DNA of 64,000 nt from JANQHS01 sp965227315 (GTDB lineage: Bacteria; Bacteroidota; Bacteroidia; Cytophagales; CCMP332). This document shows, in pieces, positions 30,101-38,900 of the stretch. Numbering within the stretch: position 1 is the first letter of the stretch; each line of letters begins with the position of its first letter. Position numbers and translations under genes: made by a program. The notes beneath the pieces were generated by a model that was given only the letters and a program-made list of their open reading frames with translations, was not told where the DNA came from and did no database searches. The stretch spans positions 3,224,001-3,288,000 of the forward strand of contig OZ245737.1 of NCBI GenBank assembly GCA_965227315.1, in the 5' to 3' direction.

Positions 30101-31683
30101 TCGGGACCGTCCCGGCCTTCCTGGCCGCCTGTTAAAAAGCAAAATGAATTGAGTGGACAGAAGAAGGGGGTGCGGTAAGCAAATGGGGCTGTCCAGGCAG
30201 AGGTGTCGCCTGCGGGGCAGACCTCCCTGACACGGAATTCATAATCGGTTTCGGGTGCAAGCCCGATAATGGTGACGGTAGGAGAAGCGACCGGTGTTCC
30301 GGGCCCGGTGAACGGATTTCCTGCCGGTACGTTTTCCCAGAGCCATGAATTGGCTGCGCCGCCTGTCCAGGAGAGGGTCGCCTGATTACCGGCTATCGAA
30401 GTCAACATAATGGCGGTTGGAGCTGGCAGGCTGGATTGCACTGTTCTGGACGTTGTATCGTTTAGTGGAACGGTGTCAGTGACTCCGTTGGGGTTTGAGG
30501 TCCATGCTAAGATGTCGTAGGGGCTGTTAGTGGAGAAATTAAATGAGCCCAGTGGGACCTGTGCAGAGCTTGAACCGGTTCCACCTGCTGTATCCAGTAG
30601 CCCGGAGAAAGGAGCCGGGGTTTGTAGCGCCCCATCTACACTCCAGTTGACCGTTGCAGATGTGACCTGATTAGCACCAAAGTTGTTAACGGTGACCACC
30701 ACATTCTGAGGTCCGGGACAAAAGATAGTTGGGGAGTCGATAGAGATCACTCCAAGGTCATTGGCAGCGCCAGTCGACAACAATGTGAGCACGGCCAATC
30801 CATGTCCAGTGTTCACGCCTGGGGTATTGATTTGGTTCAGGCCAGTATTTAAGGAACCACCTCCACCTCCGCCGGAACGACCTATACCAGGCGTGCAATA
30901 ATTGATCTGCTGGCCTCCTGCGCCCCCGGAATAACCGCCTCCGCCACCTCCACCGACCGTACATGAGGTAGCTCCTCCTCCTCCTCCAAATCCACCCATG
31001 GTGACGGTAGTGCCTCCGGATCCTCCGTTAAGAAACGACTTACCTCCCTCGCCAGGGGATGATGCTGTTGAAGTCGCTCCATCACCGGAAAAACCACCAC
31101 CTCCACCACCATGATTGGCTCCGGAACCTCCGACATTACATGCCTGTCCGCCGCTGCCGTTCATTCCTCCAGGTGTTGTTCCTCCAGGAAAATCATTGGT
31201 GCCCGATGTTTGGGTTGTTGCATCGGCACCCATGTTATCACGTGTCGATCCACCACCCCCGCCAGCGACCATTAGGGCAACTCCATTGCGCACAACAAAG
31301 GTACCGCCTCCACCTCCGCCTGCTCCGCAGCCATCCATTCCGGCTTGACCGACTAAAATTTGAATTACATCGCCTTGATTTAGGAGCAGTTCTCCGATTA
31401 TCTGAGCTCCCAAGCCACCGACTTGTCCCTGAGTTTCATTTCCTCCGGATGCTCCGATCACGTCAATTGTATATAAACCGGAAGTTGAAACTGTCCAGTT
31501 TTGAATACCTCCGGAAACTGTAACCTGGCCATCCAATGTTGTTCCAACATATGCCGTATTGATCTGGCCCTGTGTTGGACCCGTAGGGCCACTCGCTCCG
31601 GCAGTCGTGAAGGTATAGGTCTGTGCGAAGCTAACCTGACAAAAGAGAAAGGAAAGGGGGAACAGTATTTTTTTCAAAATCAA
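27130..31683 (-). CDS. Giant T9SS exoprotein with two ALK/LTK-like glycine-rich domains
   Basis: 1517 residues. A signal peptide (1-20) is followed by a duplicated unit: glycine-rich domain (22-302), CARDB-like domain (306-415), FN3 (420-505), then again glycine-rich (513-794), CARDB-like (797-905), FN3 (910-996). After this come a MAM-like jelly roll (997-1155), a third CARDB-like domain (1156-1265), an Ig-like module (about 1270-1350), a PKD domain (1352-1428, FGDGDSSNVLNPSHTYATPG) and a type A T9SS C-terminal signal (1440-1517; FPNPSEGPFEI, then SYLIRITSG). Each glycine-rich domain begins with a non-glycine part (GASGPTGPTQGQ, GIQNWTVSTSGLYTI) before runs of six or more glycines. This order matches the glycine-rich region of animal ALK and LTK receptors. 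Secreted across the outer membrane and anchored on the surface or released; the ligand is unknown. Confidence 0.85.
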   Translation of the reverse strand: MILKKILFPLSFLFCQVSFAQTYTFTTAGASGPTGPTQGQINTAYVGTTLDGQVTVSGGIQNWTVSTSGLYTIDVIGASGGNETQGQVGGLGAQIIGELLLNQGDVIQILVGQAGMDGCGAGGGGGGTFVVRNGVALMVAGGGGGSTRDNMGADATTQTSGTNDFPGGTTPGGMNGSGGQACNVGGSGANHGGGGGGFSGDGATSTASSPGEGGKSFLNGGSGGTTVTMGGFGGGGGATSCTVGGGGGGGYSGGAGGQQINYCTPGIGRSGGGGGGSLNTGLNQINTPGVNTGHGLAVLTLLSTGAANDLGVISIDSPTIFCPGPQNVVVTVNNFGANQVTSATVNWSVDGALQTPAPFSGLLDTAGGTGSSSAQVPLGSFNFSTNSPYDILAWTSNPNGVTDTVPLNDTTSRTVQSSLPAPTAIMLTSIAGNQATLSWTGGAANSWLWENVPAGNPFTGPGTPVASPTVTIIGLAPETDYEFRVREVCPAGDTSAWTAPFAYRTPFFCPLNSFCFLTGGQEGRDGPDQNTLNAIYAGSSLAGQVTSNNGIQQWTVPASGLYEIEAYGAQGGGSLTRPGGQGARMKGEFLLTGGTQLNIVVGQTGLISSGATPSGNRGGGGGSFVWNPAQPAQPIIAAGGGGGSNVSITGAGLGVDAVTGPNGTALADNNGTPGINGNGAMPGGAGFLTDASGGLATNGTQPLAAVNGATGGEGYTLSSHYGGFGSGGGGGGSPSTTYASGGGGGYSGGAGQNASPSESEGGGGGGSFNAGTNQDNTPGVRSGPGVVIFKILSTGATDDIGVISLDSPTIFCPGPQNVVATINNFGANQVSSATVNWTVDGALQTPFNFAGLLDTAGGTSSSSAQVSLGVFNFSTNNPYDIQVWTSNPNGMTDTVPQNDSISTVVQSSLPPPSGLTLDSVRATLAGFSWSGGANNSWLWIVVPAGTPPTATGTASIDPFVVVTPLTPATDYDFWVREVCPTGDTSNWAGPINFQTPCVPSSLPFLEDFNGLAPNLPVCWETNDPAAAFVATGCPGANGDYIEIEGVAGTFITSPVILMGGQTSLRVQYRFRAGSSGCGETPDNGDSSAVEYFDGTNWVRLVAYNGGTSGAPNTWTDQQFTITSGLTNQFQLRVVCPSGSGAGTDTYHYDDFNIRASPDRDLKLDSITGISSGCGLSANESFLAVITNEGADPQDTFDIEYRINAGPWISGLNIISTLVPGQTQAYNIPNVDLSNQGTTYNIEARVVLPNDEDPSNDVSPVVSVTNLIVPVNTGVTNDEVCQAGTFNLAVSFANAGIINWYDNPGLTGPPVNTGTTYSLPATATVTFYVQAINAASNCPSVDAQVTGTLSIPASPNFTFSPVGQTGTIDFTNTVTGAFDSLRWLFGDGDSSNVLNPSHTYATPGTRLVQLTAYEGSCSSDTSIAVLVVISGINELSWDKAIKVFPNPSEGPFEIMIPQVNGQVTIQITNAKGEQVYFEQLQADGAINPRIGLQGVAAGSYLIRITSGEMEAVKRITIK

Positions 31684-31716
31684 GTCTTTGATCAGCTTTT
31701 GAAGTTATTGAGAATC

Positions 31717-31724
31717 CAAAAGTA
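31717..31724 (-). promoter_or_regulatory. -7 promoter element of the 1517-residue exoprotein gene
   Basis: The minus strand reads TACTTTTG, an exact TAnnTTTG, 34 bp before the ATG. The upstream side is T-rich rather than a clear TTTG. Confidence 0.6.
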
Positions 31725-31796
31725 TTGCTAGGGCATTGTTTAAAAAACCCAAAATATCCCCTTTATTGAGGGATTTATTGTTGGCTTTGGCTTATG

Positions 31797-32000
31797 TTAT
31801 TTAATGGTCATGCGTTTAAAGGCTTGCATTTCACCGCTGGTGATAGGTATCAGGTAGTTACCTGCGGTCCGCCTATAAGCGGATGCAAGGATTGCTGGCT
31901 CCGTTGGCCGCAGTTGCTCTAAGTAGACCTTATGTGTGATCTTTATGTTGACCTGTCCATTCACATGGGGTATCATGATTTCGATGTAATCCCCGTTGGC
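31797..32000 (-). pseudogene. Remnant of a T9SS exoprotein gene (C-terminal signal fused to a MAM-like piece)
   Basis: On the minus strand the segment ends in codons for AGNYLIPITSGEMQAFKRMTIK plus stop, against AGSYLIRITSGEMEAVKRITIK in the gene at 27130. The similarity extends over about 180 bp (to 31980) with small insertions and deletions. At 31977-32000 it switches to 24 bp identical to 28555-28578, the MAM-like region of the same gene. The switch falls in an 8-bp word, GATTTCGA, present at both parent sites (27325-27332 and 28555-28562), as in a microhomology deletion of about 1.2 kb. No promoter or start codon is associated with it. Confidence 0.85.
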
Positions 32001-32010
32001 TCTGGGACAG

Positions 32011-32064
32011 AAGAAGGACGATGATTTCCTGACCTCCGGGCAAACAATACAACTAGACTTATAA
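32011..32064 (+). pseudogene. Second, diverged 3' end of parC
   Basis: On the plus strand, codons for KKDDDFLTSGQTIQLDL and a stop (32062-32064). The last 14 residues are identical to the end of resident ParC (24203-26959). The nucleotide differences in these codons lie at third positions or in synonymous Leu and stop codons (for example GGT/GGG, CAG/CAA, ACG/ACA, ATT/ATA, CTG/TTA, TAG/TAA). No upstream parC sequence is present. The segment precedes a terminator and a convergent T9SS gene, just as the resident parC end does. Confidence 0.85.
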
Positions 32065-32098
32065 AAAAACCCTGAAGCAAGTGTTCTTGCCCAGGGTT
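32063..32098. terminator. Terminator of the 1231-residue exoprotein gene (and of the parC remnant)
   Basis: AACCCTG (32068-32074) pairs with CAGGGTT (32092-32098), and inside it GCAAG pairs with CTTGC. On the minus strand it is followed by seven T (32069-32063). Confidence 0.85.
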
Positions 32099-32131
32099 TC
32101 TTTCTTTCAGGCTTCGCAGCCTTGGGTAAGG

Positions 32132-35100
32132 TTATTCTTTCACGATCTTAATTCTTCCGACTCGATCTCCGTCTATCACTCTCAGGAAGTAAATGCCGGC
32201 AGCCAGTCCCTTCGGCAAGGTGACCATTCGCCGGTAGGTTCCGTCTCCTTCCCAGTTTTCATCCAAGACCACATTTCCTTTCTGATCTACGATCTGGATC
32301 TTCAGGCTTTCACCCAATCCTTCAGCGGTAAACTGGAATTCTCCACTGGTCGGGTTGGGGTAAATATCGACATGATTGGCAAGTCCATTTTCAACGCCAA
32401 GGACAAATATCGCCTTCTGAATACTTGTATCACATGATCCATCGAAGGCATTAAGGGTTACCACCTTTGTTCCCGGGGTCGAATATGTATGTGTTGGGTT
32501 TGGATCATCGGACCCGGCTCCAAAATCACCATAATCCCACCAAACAGAATCCACGTTGTTGCTCAAAGTGGAGGTGAATTGAATTGTAAGACTGGAGATC
32601 TGTTGGCTCACAAAATCGACCTGTGGAACGGAACTCAACTCTGCTACCACGGCTTGTCTCGGACCTACACATGGTATAGTGGAGTTATTAAAAGGTTCCG
32701 CATAATAGACAACTGTTGACGTAAGGTTTGGAATGCTTAAAGTATTTCCGGTGTTCAACAATGTTCCGCCGCTTGCAGCATCATACCATCTTACCACTCC
32801 TATATCCGAAGTAGCTGAGATGGAGGTTGCTCCTGGGACACATTGCTCAGATCCCTGGAAGGAAGTGATCATCGGAACCTGATAACTGGTAACGGCCATA
32901 GGTCCGTATGTATCGTTGGTTGAATCCATGTCATTTACCAGATCAACCGAAGCTGTGATGAGGTAATTACCCGGAGCAGAAAGGTCTGCAGTCTGGATGA
33001 AGGTATACAAGGTCACCTGTCCACCTCCCAGTGGCCCTGGAACGATTTCTGTTGACTGAGCAACTCCTCCTATATAATAGGTTACCGGAATGTTCGTCTG
33101 GGTATTGAGGCCGTAATTCCTGAGGACGATCCTGATTGGAGTTGTAGCACTCAATCCGCAGCTCGACTGTATTTGTTGTATGGAATCAAGCTGCATGTCG
33201 TCGGCCAGGGCATCTTCTACAATCCCAAAATCATCAAATGCGACTCCATCATAGCCAGTATTCACCGAAATATCTGAACCAAAGAATACTCGAATGAACA
33301 CGTCGCTTTCACCACCGAGGTTTTGGTCTATACTCGAAGCGGTTATCCAACCATTTGAGCCACCACCTGCACCGCCGGTCCAGCCATCTCCAGTATGCCC
33401 TGCATTCGTAAGTCCAGTTATGGGAGTATAGTTATACCAATTGTTCGGATTACCAAAAGAACCAATCCTATTCCATGTCATGCCTCCATCCGTTGAGGCT
33501 TGTAGCTGGGCTCCATCATAGGTGTTCTCAGAATCCCACCAAATGTTCAGGTCAAACTCCGGCCTCACGATATTCGTAAAATCAAAACAAGGTCCAACAA
33601 CAAATGAAGCTTCAGCATTGTTGTAGGGGCCAGGTCCCAGGCCTCCAGTCACCCAGGCCTGTGTTCCGGTCGCAGCCGAGTTAATAACAGCCTTATTTGG
33701 TGTCCCAAGAGCCCAGGTGTTGAGATCTCCACCTGCTGTCCAACCTCCATTACCCATTTCAAAGCCCTCGCTATAGGGGAAGGTGTTTATAACAGGAATA
33801 CTCAAAACACGCTTGAAAATCGTATCATTCAATGGATCTCCATCTCCCGAAAGGATAGCCCTGGCGATGAAATCATAAGTATTGGGCGTGGTCAGGTCAG
33901 CCATTGTCGTAAACGTATACATAAACGTATCTCCGGGCAGAATATCAATGGCTGGATTATAGACTTCCACGATATTGCTGCCTCCGTTGATATTGTACTC
34001 CATGCTGATCGCGGTTCCGGAAAAAACCGTGTCGGCACCGAGGTTGGCAATGGTCATCGTAACATTTTCTATTCCCGCACCACAGTCTGAATTTGGTGAA
34101 TCCAACTCGAGTACGGCTAGATCGATCGGGGGAGGTTGCCTTAATCTGATCTGATCAAAAGATGGATCACCCGAGCAACAACCAAGACTTATTGCATAGA
34201 ACCTGAACTTCACAGTATCCCCTGAATATTGACTTACAGGAATGACGCGTTCGGTCCATGGGTCATTTGAACTGGTCTGAACAGATCCAAAGTTGGACCA
34301 AACCGTTGACCAAACAACTCCGTCATTGGTCATTTGGGCTCCAACTGCTCCAATGTCTACTCCGTAAAGATGCGTCCAAAATGAAAGCACCGGAGCTGTA
34401 GTTCCGGCAAGATCAATCCATGGAGATTCAAGAAATGCGGTGTCGCCTGTAACACCCAAAGAGGCTTCGGCATAAACAAAATTACCCGACCCTGAATAAT
34501 CAGCATCCGGCGCAGTACCTGTTGAGTGATTGATCAGGTTGTTTGTTGTAGATACTCTGAAACTGTAGTCATTCACCGTGCCACTTCTGTCCCAACATTG
34601 ATCAAGGGTATCATCGGTGTTGGAAAAAATGGTTCCTGATCCCCAGGTTGGTCCGTCAAATGATTCAAAATACGGAGCGACTTCCATCACACATGCTGTG
34701 AGGAAAATCCCTGCTGTGGACCAAACCGAAGTATCCCCGGGCCCACATATCGATCTCACATAATACTCATACCATGAATTCGGGTTTAAACCGGATACAT
34801 TGGCAGGATTGCTGTTTGAGACCATGGTATTCCCCGAACCCTGGGCAAATCCTTGAAGCCCGTACTCAATTTCCCATTGCATGGCATTTCCAGCCTCGGT
34901 CCATCCCAGATCAGCAGCGGAACTGGTTACATTGCTGGCAACGAGATTGTTTGGTGGCAAAATGATGTCTGAAAAAGTCCATGATGAGGAGTCGTTGATG
35001 GCTGTAGAATCAGTTGCTCCATTGGGACTGCTGGTCCATGCTTCTATGGTATAGGTGGTGTTAGAAAGAAAATTGAACGTGCCAATAGCCATTTGAACCT

Positions 35101-35827
35101 CATTGGGTGATCCACCCAAAGTATCGATCAGGCCTGAGTATGCATATGGTGTTTGAAGAGCTCCATTGACCATCCAATTCACATTCACTGTTGTGATCTG
35201 GTTTGAGCCATAGTTTTTGACGGTCGCCACCACGGGTAGATTACCCGGACAGACGGCATAGGGGGAGTCAATTGAAACCACTCCAGCATCATTCGGCCCT
35301 GAGCTCGCTACAATCACGGTGTAATCTTCGGTTTCTCCATAGATACCCGAGGCGCAAGCATCAGTACCTATCAACGGTATGTCATATCTTTCAATGACAC
35401 GCATTCTTGTTGAACCTGGAAGTGCAGTGACCGGTACAGTCACATTATTATTGATGGTAAAAGATGGCGCAGTACTCTGATTATCACCAAGATAGGTGAA
35501 TTCAGTAGCATCAAATACGAAATCCTGATTCCAGTCGATCCAAACAGCAGCATGTTGCAACCAGGTGCCATTGGCGATGTCGACGGTAACACTGATAGGG
35601 TATGTTACCCCTGCTGTTACAATTGTAGACTGGGTAGCGGTATAATCGGTATAGCTTGTGCTTCCAGAGCTATTATTGATCGAACCAAAGGTCACATTAC
35701 TGATCCAATCATCACTCAGGTTACTCCAGGTTGAAGGGCAATAGGTCTGACCAAAACTTGGGTTGATAAATGCGGTTAATAAATAGATCAGGATTGGGAG
35801 ACGAAAGGTCTTATAGATATTCTTCAT
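32132..35827 (-). CDS. Giant T9SS exoprotein with GEVED, FN3, MAM-like and PKD domains
   Basis: 1231 residues. Signal peptide 1-26; GEVED domain (about 88-174, VWIDWNQDFVFDATEF, then GETEDYTVIV); CARDB-like (176-285); FN3 (290-378); MAM-like jelly roll (383-563); CARDB-like (566-680); second MAM-like (685-872); CARDB-like (875-985); Ig-like (988-1066); PKD (1068-1143); type A T9SS signal (1150-1231, YPNPTSGEFQF, then AGIYFLRVIDG). The CARDB-like modules are close relatives of those in the flanking giant genes. MAM-like and FN3 modules are common in surface adhesins and polymer-binding proteins; no catalytic domain is seen. A TAATTTTG promoter element lies upstream. Confidence 0.85.
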   Translation of the reverse strand: MKNIYKTFRLPILIYLLTAFINPSFGQTYCPSTWSNLSDDWISNVTFGSINNSSGSTSYTDYTATQSTIVTAGVTYPISVTVDIANGTWLQHAAVWIDWNQDFVFDATEFTYLGDNQSTAPSFTINNNVTVPVTALPGSTRMRVIERYDIPLIGTDACASGIYGETEDYTVIVASSGPNDAGVVSIDSPYAVCPGNLPVVATVKNYGSNQITTVNVNWMVNGALQTPYAYSGLIDTLGGSPNEVQMAIGTFNFLSNTTYTIEAWTSSPNGATDSTAINDSSSWTFSDIILPPNNLVASNVTSSAADLGWTEAGNAMQWEIEYGLQGFAQGSGNTMVSNSNPANVSGLNPNSWYEYYVRSICGPGDTSVWSTAGIFLTACVMEVAPYFESFDGPTWGSGTIFSNTDDTLDQCWDRSGTVNDYSFRVSTTNNLINHSTGTAPDADYSGSGNFVYAEASLGVTGDTAFLESPWIDLAGTTAPVLSFWTHLYGVDIGAVGAQMTNDGVVWSTVWSNFGSVQTSSNDPWTERVIPVSQYSGDTVKFRFYAISLGCCSGDPSFDQIRLRQPPPIDLAVLELDSPNSDCGAGIENVTMTIANLGADTVFSGTAISMEYNINGGSNIVEVYNPAIDILPGDTFMYTFTTMADLTTPNTYDFIARAILSGDGDPLNDTIFKRVLSIPVINTFPYSEGFEMGNGGWTAGGDLNTWALGTPNKAVINSAATGTQAWVTGGLGPGPYNNAEASFVVGPCFDFTNIVRPEFDLNIWWDSENTYDGAQLQASTDGGMTWNRIGSFGNPNNWYNYTPITGLTNAGHTGDGWTGGAGGGSNGWITASSIDQNLGGESDVFIRVFFGSDISVNTGYDGVAFDDFGIVEDALADDMQLDSIQQIQSSCGLSATTPIRIVLRNYGLNTQTNIPVTYYIGGVAQSTEIVPGPLGGGQVTLYTFIQTADLSAPGNYLITASVDLVNDMDSTNDTYGPMAVTSYQVPMITSFQGSEQCVPGATSISATSDIGVVRWYDAASGGTLLNTGNTLSIPNLTSTVVYYAEPFNNSTIPCVGPRQAVVAELSSVPQVDFVSQQISSLTIQFTSTLSNNVDSVWWDYGDFGAGSDDPNPTHTYSTPGTKVVTLNAFDGSCDTSIQKAIFVLGVENGLANHVDIYPNPTSGEFQFTAEGLGESLKIQIVDQKGNVVLDENWEGDGTYRRMVTLPKGLAAGIYFLRVIDGDRVGRIKIVKE

Positions 35828-35850
35828 TGAAAACGGGTTTTCTCAAACCC

Positions 35851-35858
35851 CAAAATTA
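35851..35858 (-). promoter_or_regulatory. -7 promoter element of the 1231-residue exoprotein gene
   Basis: The minus strand reads TAATTTTG, an exact TAnnTTTG, 24 bp before the ATG. Confidence 0.55.
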
Positions 35859-35901
35859 GAGAATAATTGAATTGAATTGAAAATCGGAAAAACCTTACAT
35901 C

Positions 35902-35939
35902 AAAAAGAAAGCCCTGCCAGAGTATATCCGACAGGGCTT
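35902..35939 (-). terminator. Terminator of the 2199-residue exoprotein gene
   Basis: AAGCCCTG and CAGGGCTT form the stem (35909-35916 with 35932-35939). On the minus strand a T-rich run interrupted by one C follows. Confidence 0.8.
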
Positions 35940-35960
35940 GAAATATTTCCCGAAAAATAT

Positions 35961-38900
35961 CTAATTGATTGTCAGTCTTTTAATAGATACTTTTTCCCCG
36001 TTTGTGATTTTTATGAGGTAATTGCCGGATGGAAGACCTTTCAGGTTAAATTCCGGATGAATCCCCCGATCGGTTTCAATTTCCCTTTGGTGAACCCTTA
36101 CACCCTTGGAATCCAGAATTTCGATCAGGACCGTGCCATTTGCATTTGGAATGTCCAGCTCGAATTTTCCGTCGTTTGGATTCGGGAAGACATTGATCTC
36201 AGCACTCCAGGGATTTTCCTCAAGACCAACAGCTACCAATATCGCCTTCGATGTGTCATCTTCACATGATCCATTGAATCCCTGGTGAAGCACCACATAG
36301 ATACCTGACAGGGTATAGGTATGGCTTGGGTTCAATTGGTTGCTCGTTGCCTGATCACCAAAATCCCAGAAAATGCTATCAAAATTCGTGGAAAGAGATG
36401 ATGTGAAATCCACTGTTCCACCTCCAACGATGTTATGTGTAAAATCAACGTGATCAATCGTACTTACCTCTGCTACCACTGGCGAAGCAATACTCGAACA
36501 CCCGTTATTGTTCCTGGACCTTACATAGTAGGTAGTTGTGGAACTCAGGGCAGGAGTCTGATAGGAATCACCGGTGAAAAGGAAATTGGTCAATGCGGGA
36601 TCGCTGTACCAATCAGCTGAATCACCGCTGTGGGTTACGGCAAGGGTCATCGCACCGAAGTCGCATACTTCGTCATCTTGCGTGGCCGTGATATCGGGTT
36701 TTTGCAGTCCAAATATGCAAGAAGCCGGAGAAGTATTGTTGGTGGTGTCCGCATCAGCAGTGTAAACTACCTTGGCCTCAATACAGTACAATTGTGCCTG
36801 TGAAAGGTCAACCCCGTTTATTTTATACGCTTGAGTTGCTCCTGATGCCAAAGGCGTAGTCACAGTCAGACCCACTATCCAGGGGGATGTAGCCGATACC
36901 CTGTATTCAATGTCAAAGTTGTTGGCACTCAGAAGACCGTAATTGCTTACCTCAACATAGATCGAATCATTTGCTGACAGATTACATCCGCTATTCGGGA
37001 TAGTAACCGAATTGCTTTCCAGATCATTGTCAGGAATCTGGCGAAACTGGGCATCATCGACGGCCATATCACTTCGGAAATTGGCGCCTCTTCTTGCCCT
37101 GAACCTATACCTCATGGTGTTCGAGGTCTTTGCAGAAGTAAGGTCCGTGTTTCTCCTCAACCAGGGCTCATTCGAACCTGTTTGCTGTTGCCCCCAGATA
37201 CTGTCCAAATTCAAAATCCAGTTAGTGCCGTCAAAAGCATCAACGAACAATGTTCCCATTCCACTACCATACATATGATAGTAGAAGACCACTGATGGAT
37301 TTGCAATATTGGTAACATCAAAACAAGGAGAATTCAATACGGCTATATCTCCCTGTGAACCTCCTATTGAAGGGGTATACATAAACGTGCCTGCAGCGGT
37401 TCCCAAAGTATGGTCTACGTTTGGACCTGAGCTGCCCGAAACCGTTGCACCATTATTCCCTATCCATAGGTAGTCGGCTCCGTTTCCGTTGGGGAAGTTG
37501 GTCCATCCATTTTGAAGTCCGGTGCCGTTGGGGTTATTTGAGAATGTTTCGAAATCTTCAAATGACGGGAAGGTGTTTTGCAATTGCTCGGCAAGCACTT
37601 CGAAACCGAATATGGAATCGTTCAGATCATTCAGATCTCCGTTCAGTTCTGCGAAGAGGTCAAATTCATAGATGCCATTTTGGTTGAAATCCCAGTCTCC
37701 AATGACAAAATCCAAAGTATCACCAGGCGCAAGGGGAAGCCCGCCATTTACAGCATTGGTTGTCAGCAATGTGTCCAGTACTCCCATACCTGCTCCGGAA
37801 ATATCCACCGTAATCAAAGTATTATTGGCGCTGAAATCTATGCTTTGTGATCCCGCATTGTACACCATCACACTGACATCCTGAAAACCATTCAAACAGC
37901 TTCTTGGGCCGGCGACTTCAACTCCAACTACCTCGATATCTGTCGCAACTGGCTCAAAAACAGAAACGTTGTCGACAGCCATGTCAGCCAATTGCCCGTT
38001 TCCTCTTTTTGCCGTAAGCCTAACCCTTGAAATTCCGGAGTATCCCGAAAGGTTCAGAGTTTCCGTTTCGAAAGAATCCGTCTCGTTGGCTTGCTGGCTT
38101 CCATTCAGGCTGAAAATATTGTTATGCCATACCGATGAGCTATACACATCAATTTCCAATGCATTCACGCTGAAACCGTACATGTGATAGTCAAAGCTCA
38201 ATTTGGCCGCCTGTACGCTATCGAGTTGAAGACAGGGAGAGATCAACTGAGCAAATGCTCCCTGGCTTGATGCTTCGGAATAAACGTATTTGCCCATTGT
38301 AATGGTGGCGTCCGGGCCGGTACTGGAAGTTGGTGTATTGCCCGAATGCGCATTCCAGCGATAATCCGAGGTGGTAGGAACGGTGGGGAAGGCGTTGAAC
38401 CATCCGTTTTTCATCCCCGTACCATCCTGTGCAACATCAAAGCTCTCAAAATCCTCGGTCCATGGGAAAGAAGTGATCATCCCAAGGAACATGCTCTCGG
38501 CGCCATCATCATTTATGGGTTGCTGGTCAGCGGCATAGCTGATGACGGTATTAAAACCGTACTCTCCAAAAGCATCAACCTGCACCTGGCCTACCGTGAT
38601 GTTGACCGTATCGCCTGAGCCAAGAGGAAGTCCTCCGTTCAGGGAATTATCTGAGATTGTGGTTGAAATGGTGTCGGGATTTGGGCCTGTGATATAGACT
38701 TCGACAAGCATGGAATTCAAGGCGAAGTCAGCAGCACTAAGTCCTGTATTAACGGCAGCCACGATCACATCGGTCGGACCGGAAGGGCAAGTCTCATCCT
38801 GGGCCGGAGCGATAAGCTCTGCATAGGCCATATCAAAACTTGCGGGCGTATACTCATCCGCTCCTATATCAGGAGTTGTGGCGCTTCTTGTATCTCCATC

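Noticed and set aside
29380..31330. Possible short tandem repeat or CRISPR-like array
   Set aside because: The periodicity comes from glycine codon runs in a continuous reading frame; no fixed-length direct repeats with unique spacers are present.
31684..32131. Insertion sequence or integrase as cause of the scar
   Set aside because: No transposase, terminal inverted repeats or integrase remnants can be seen; the pieces match only neighbouring genes.
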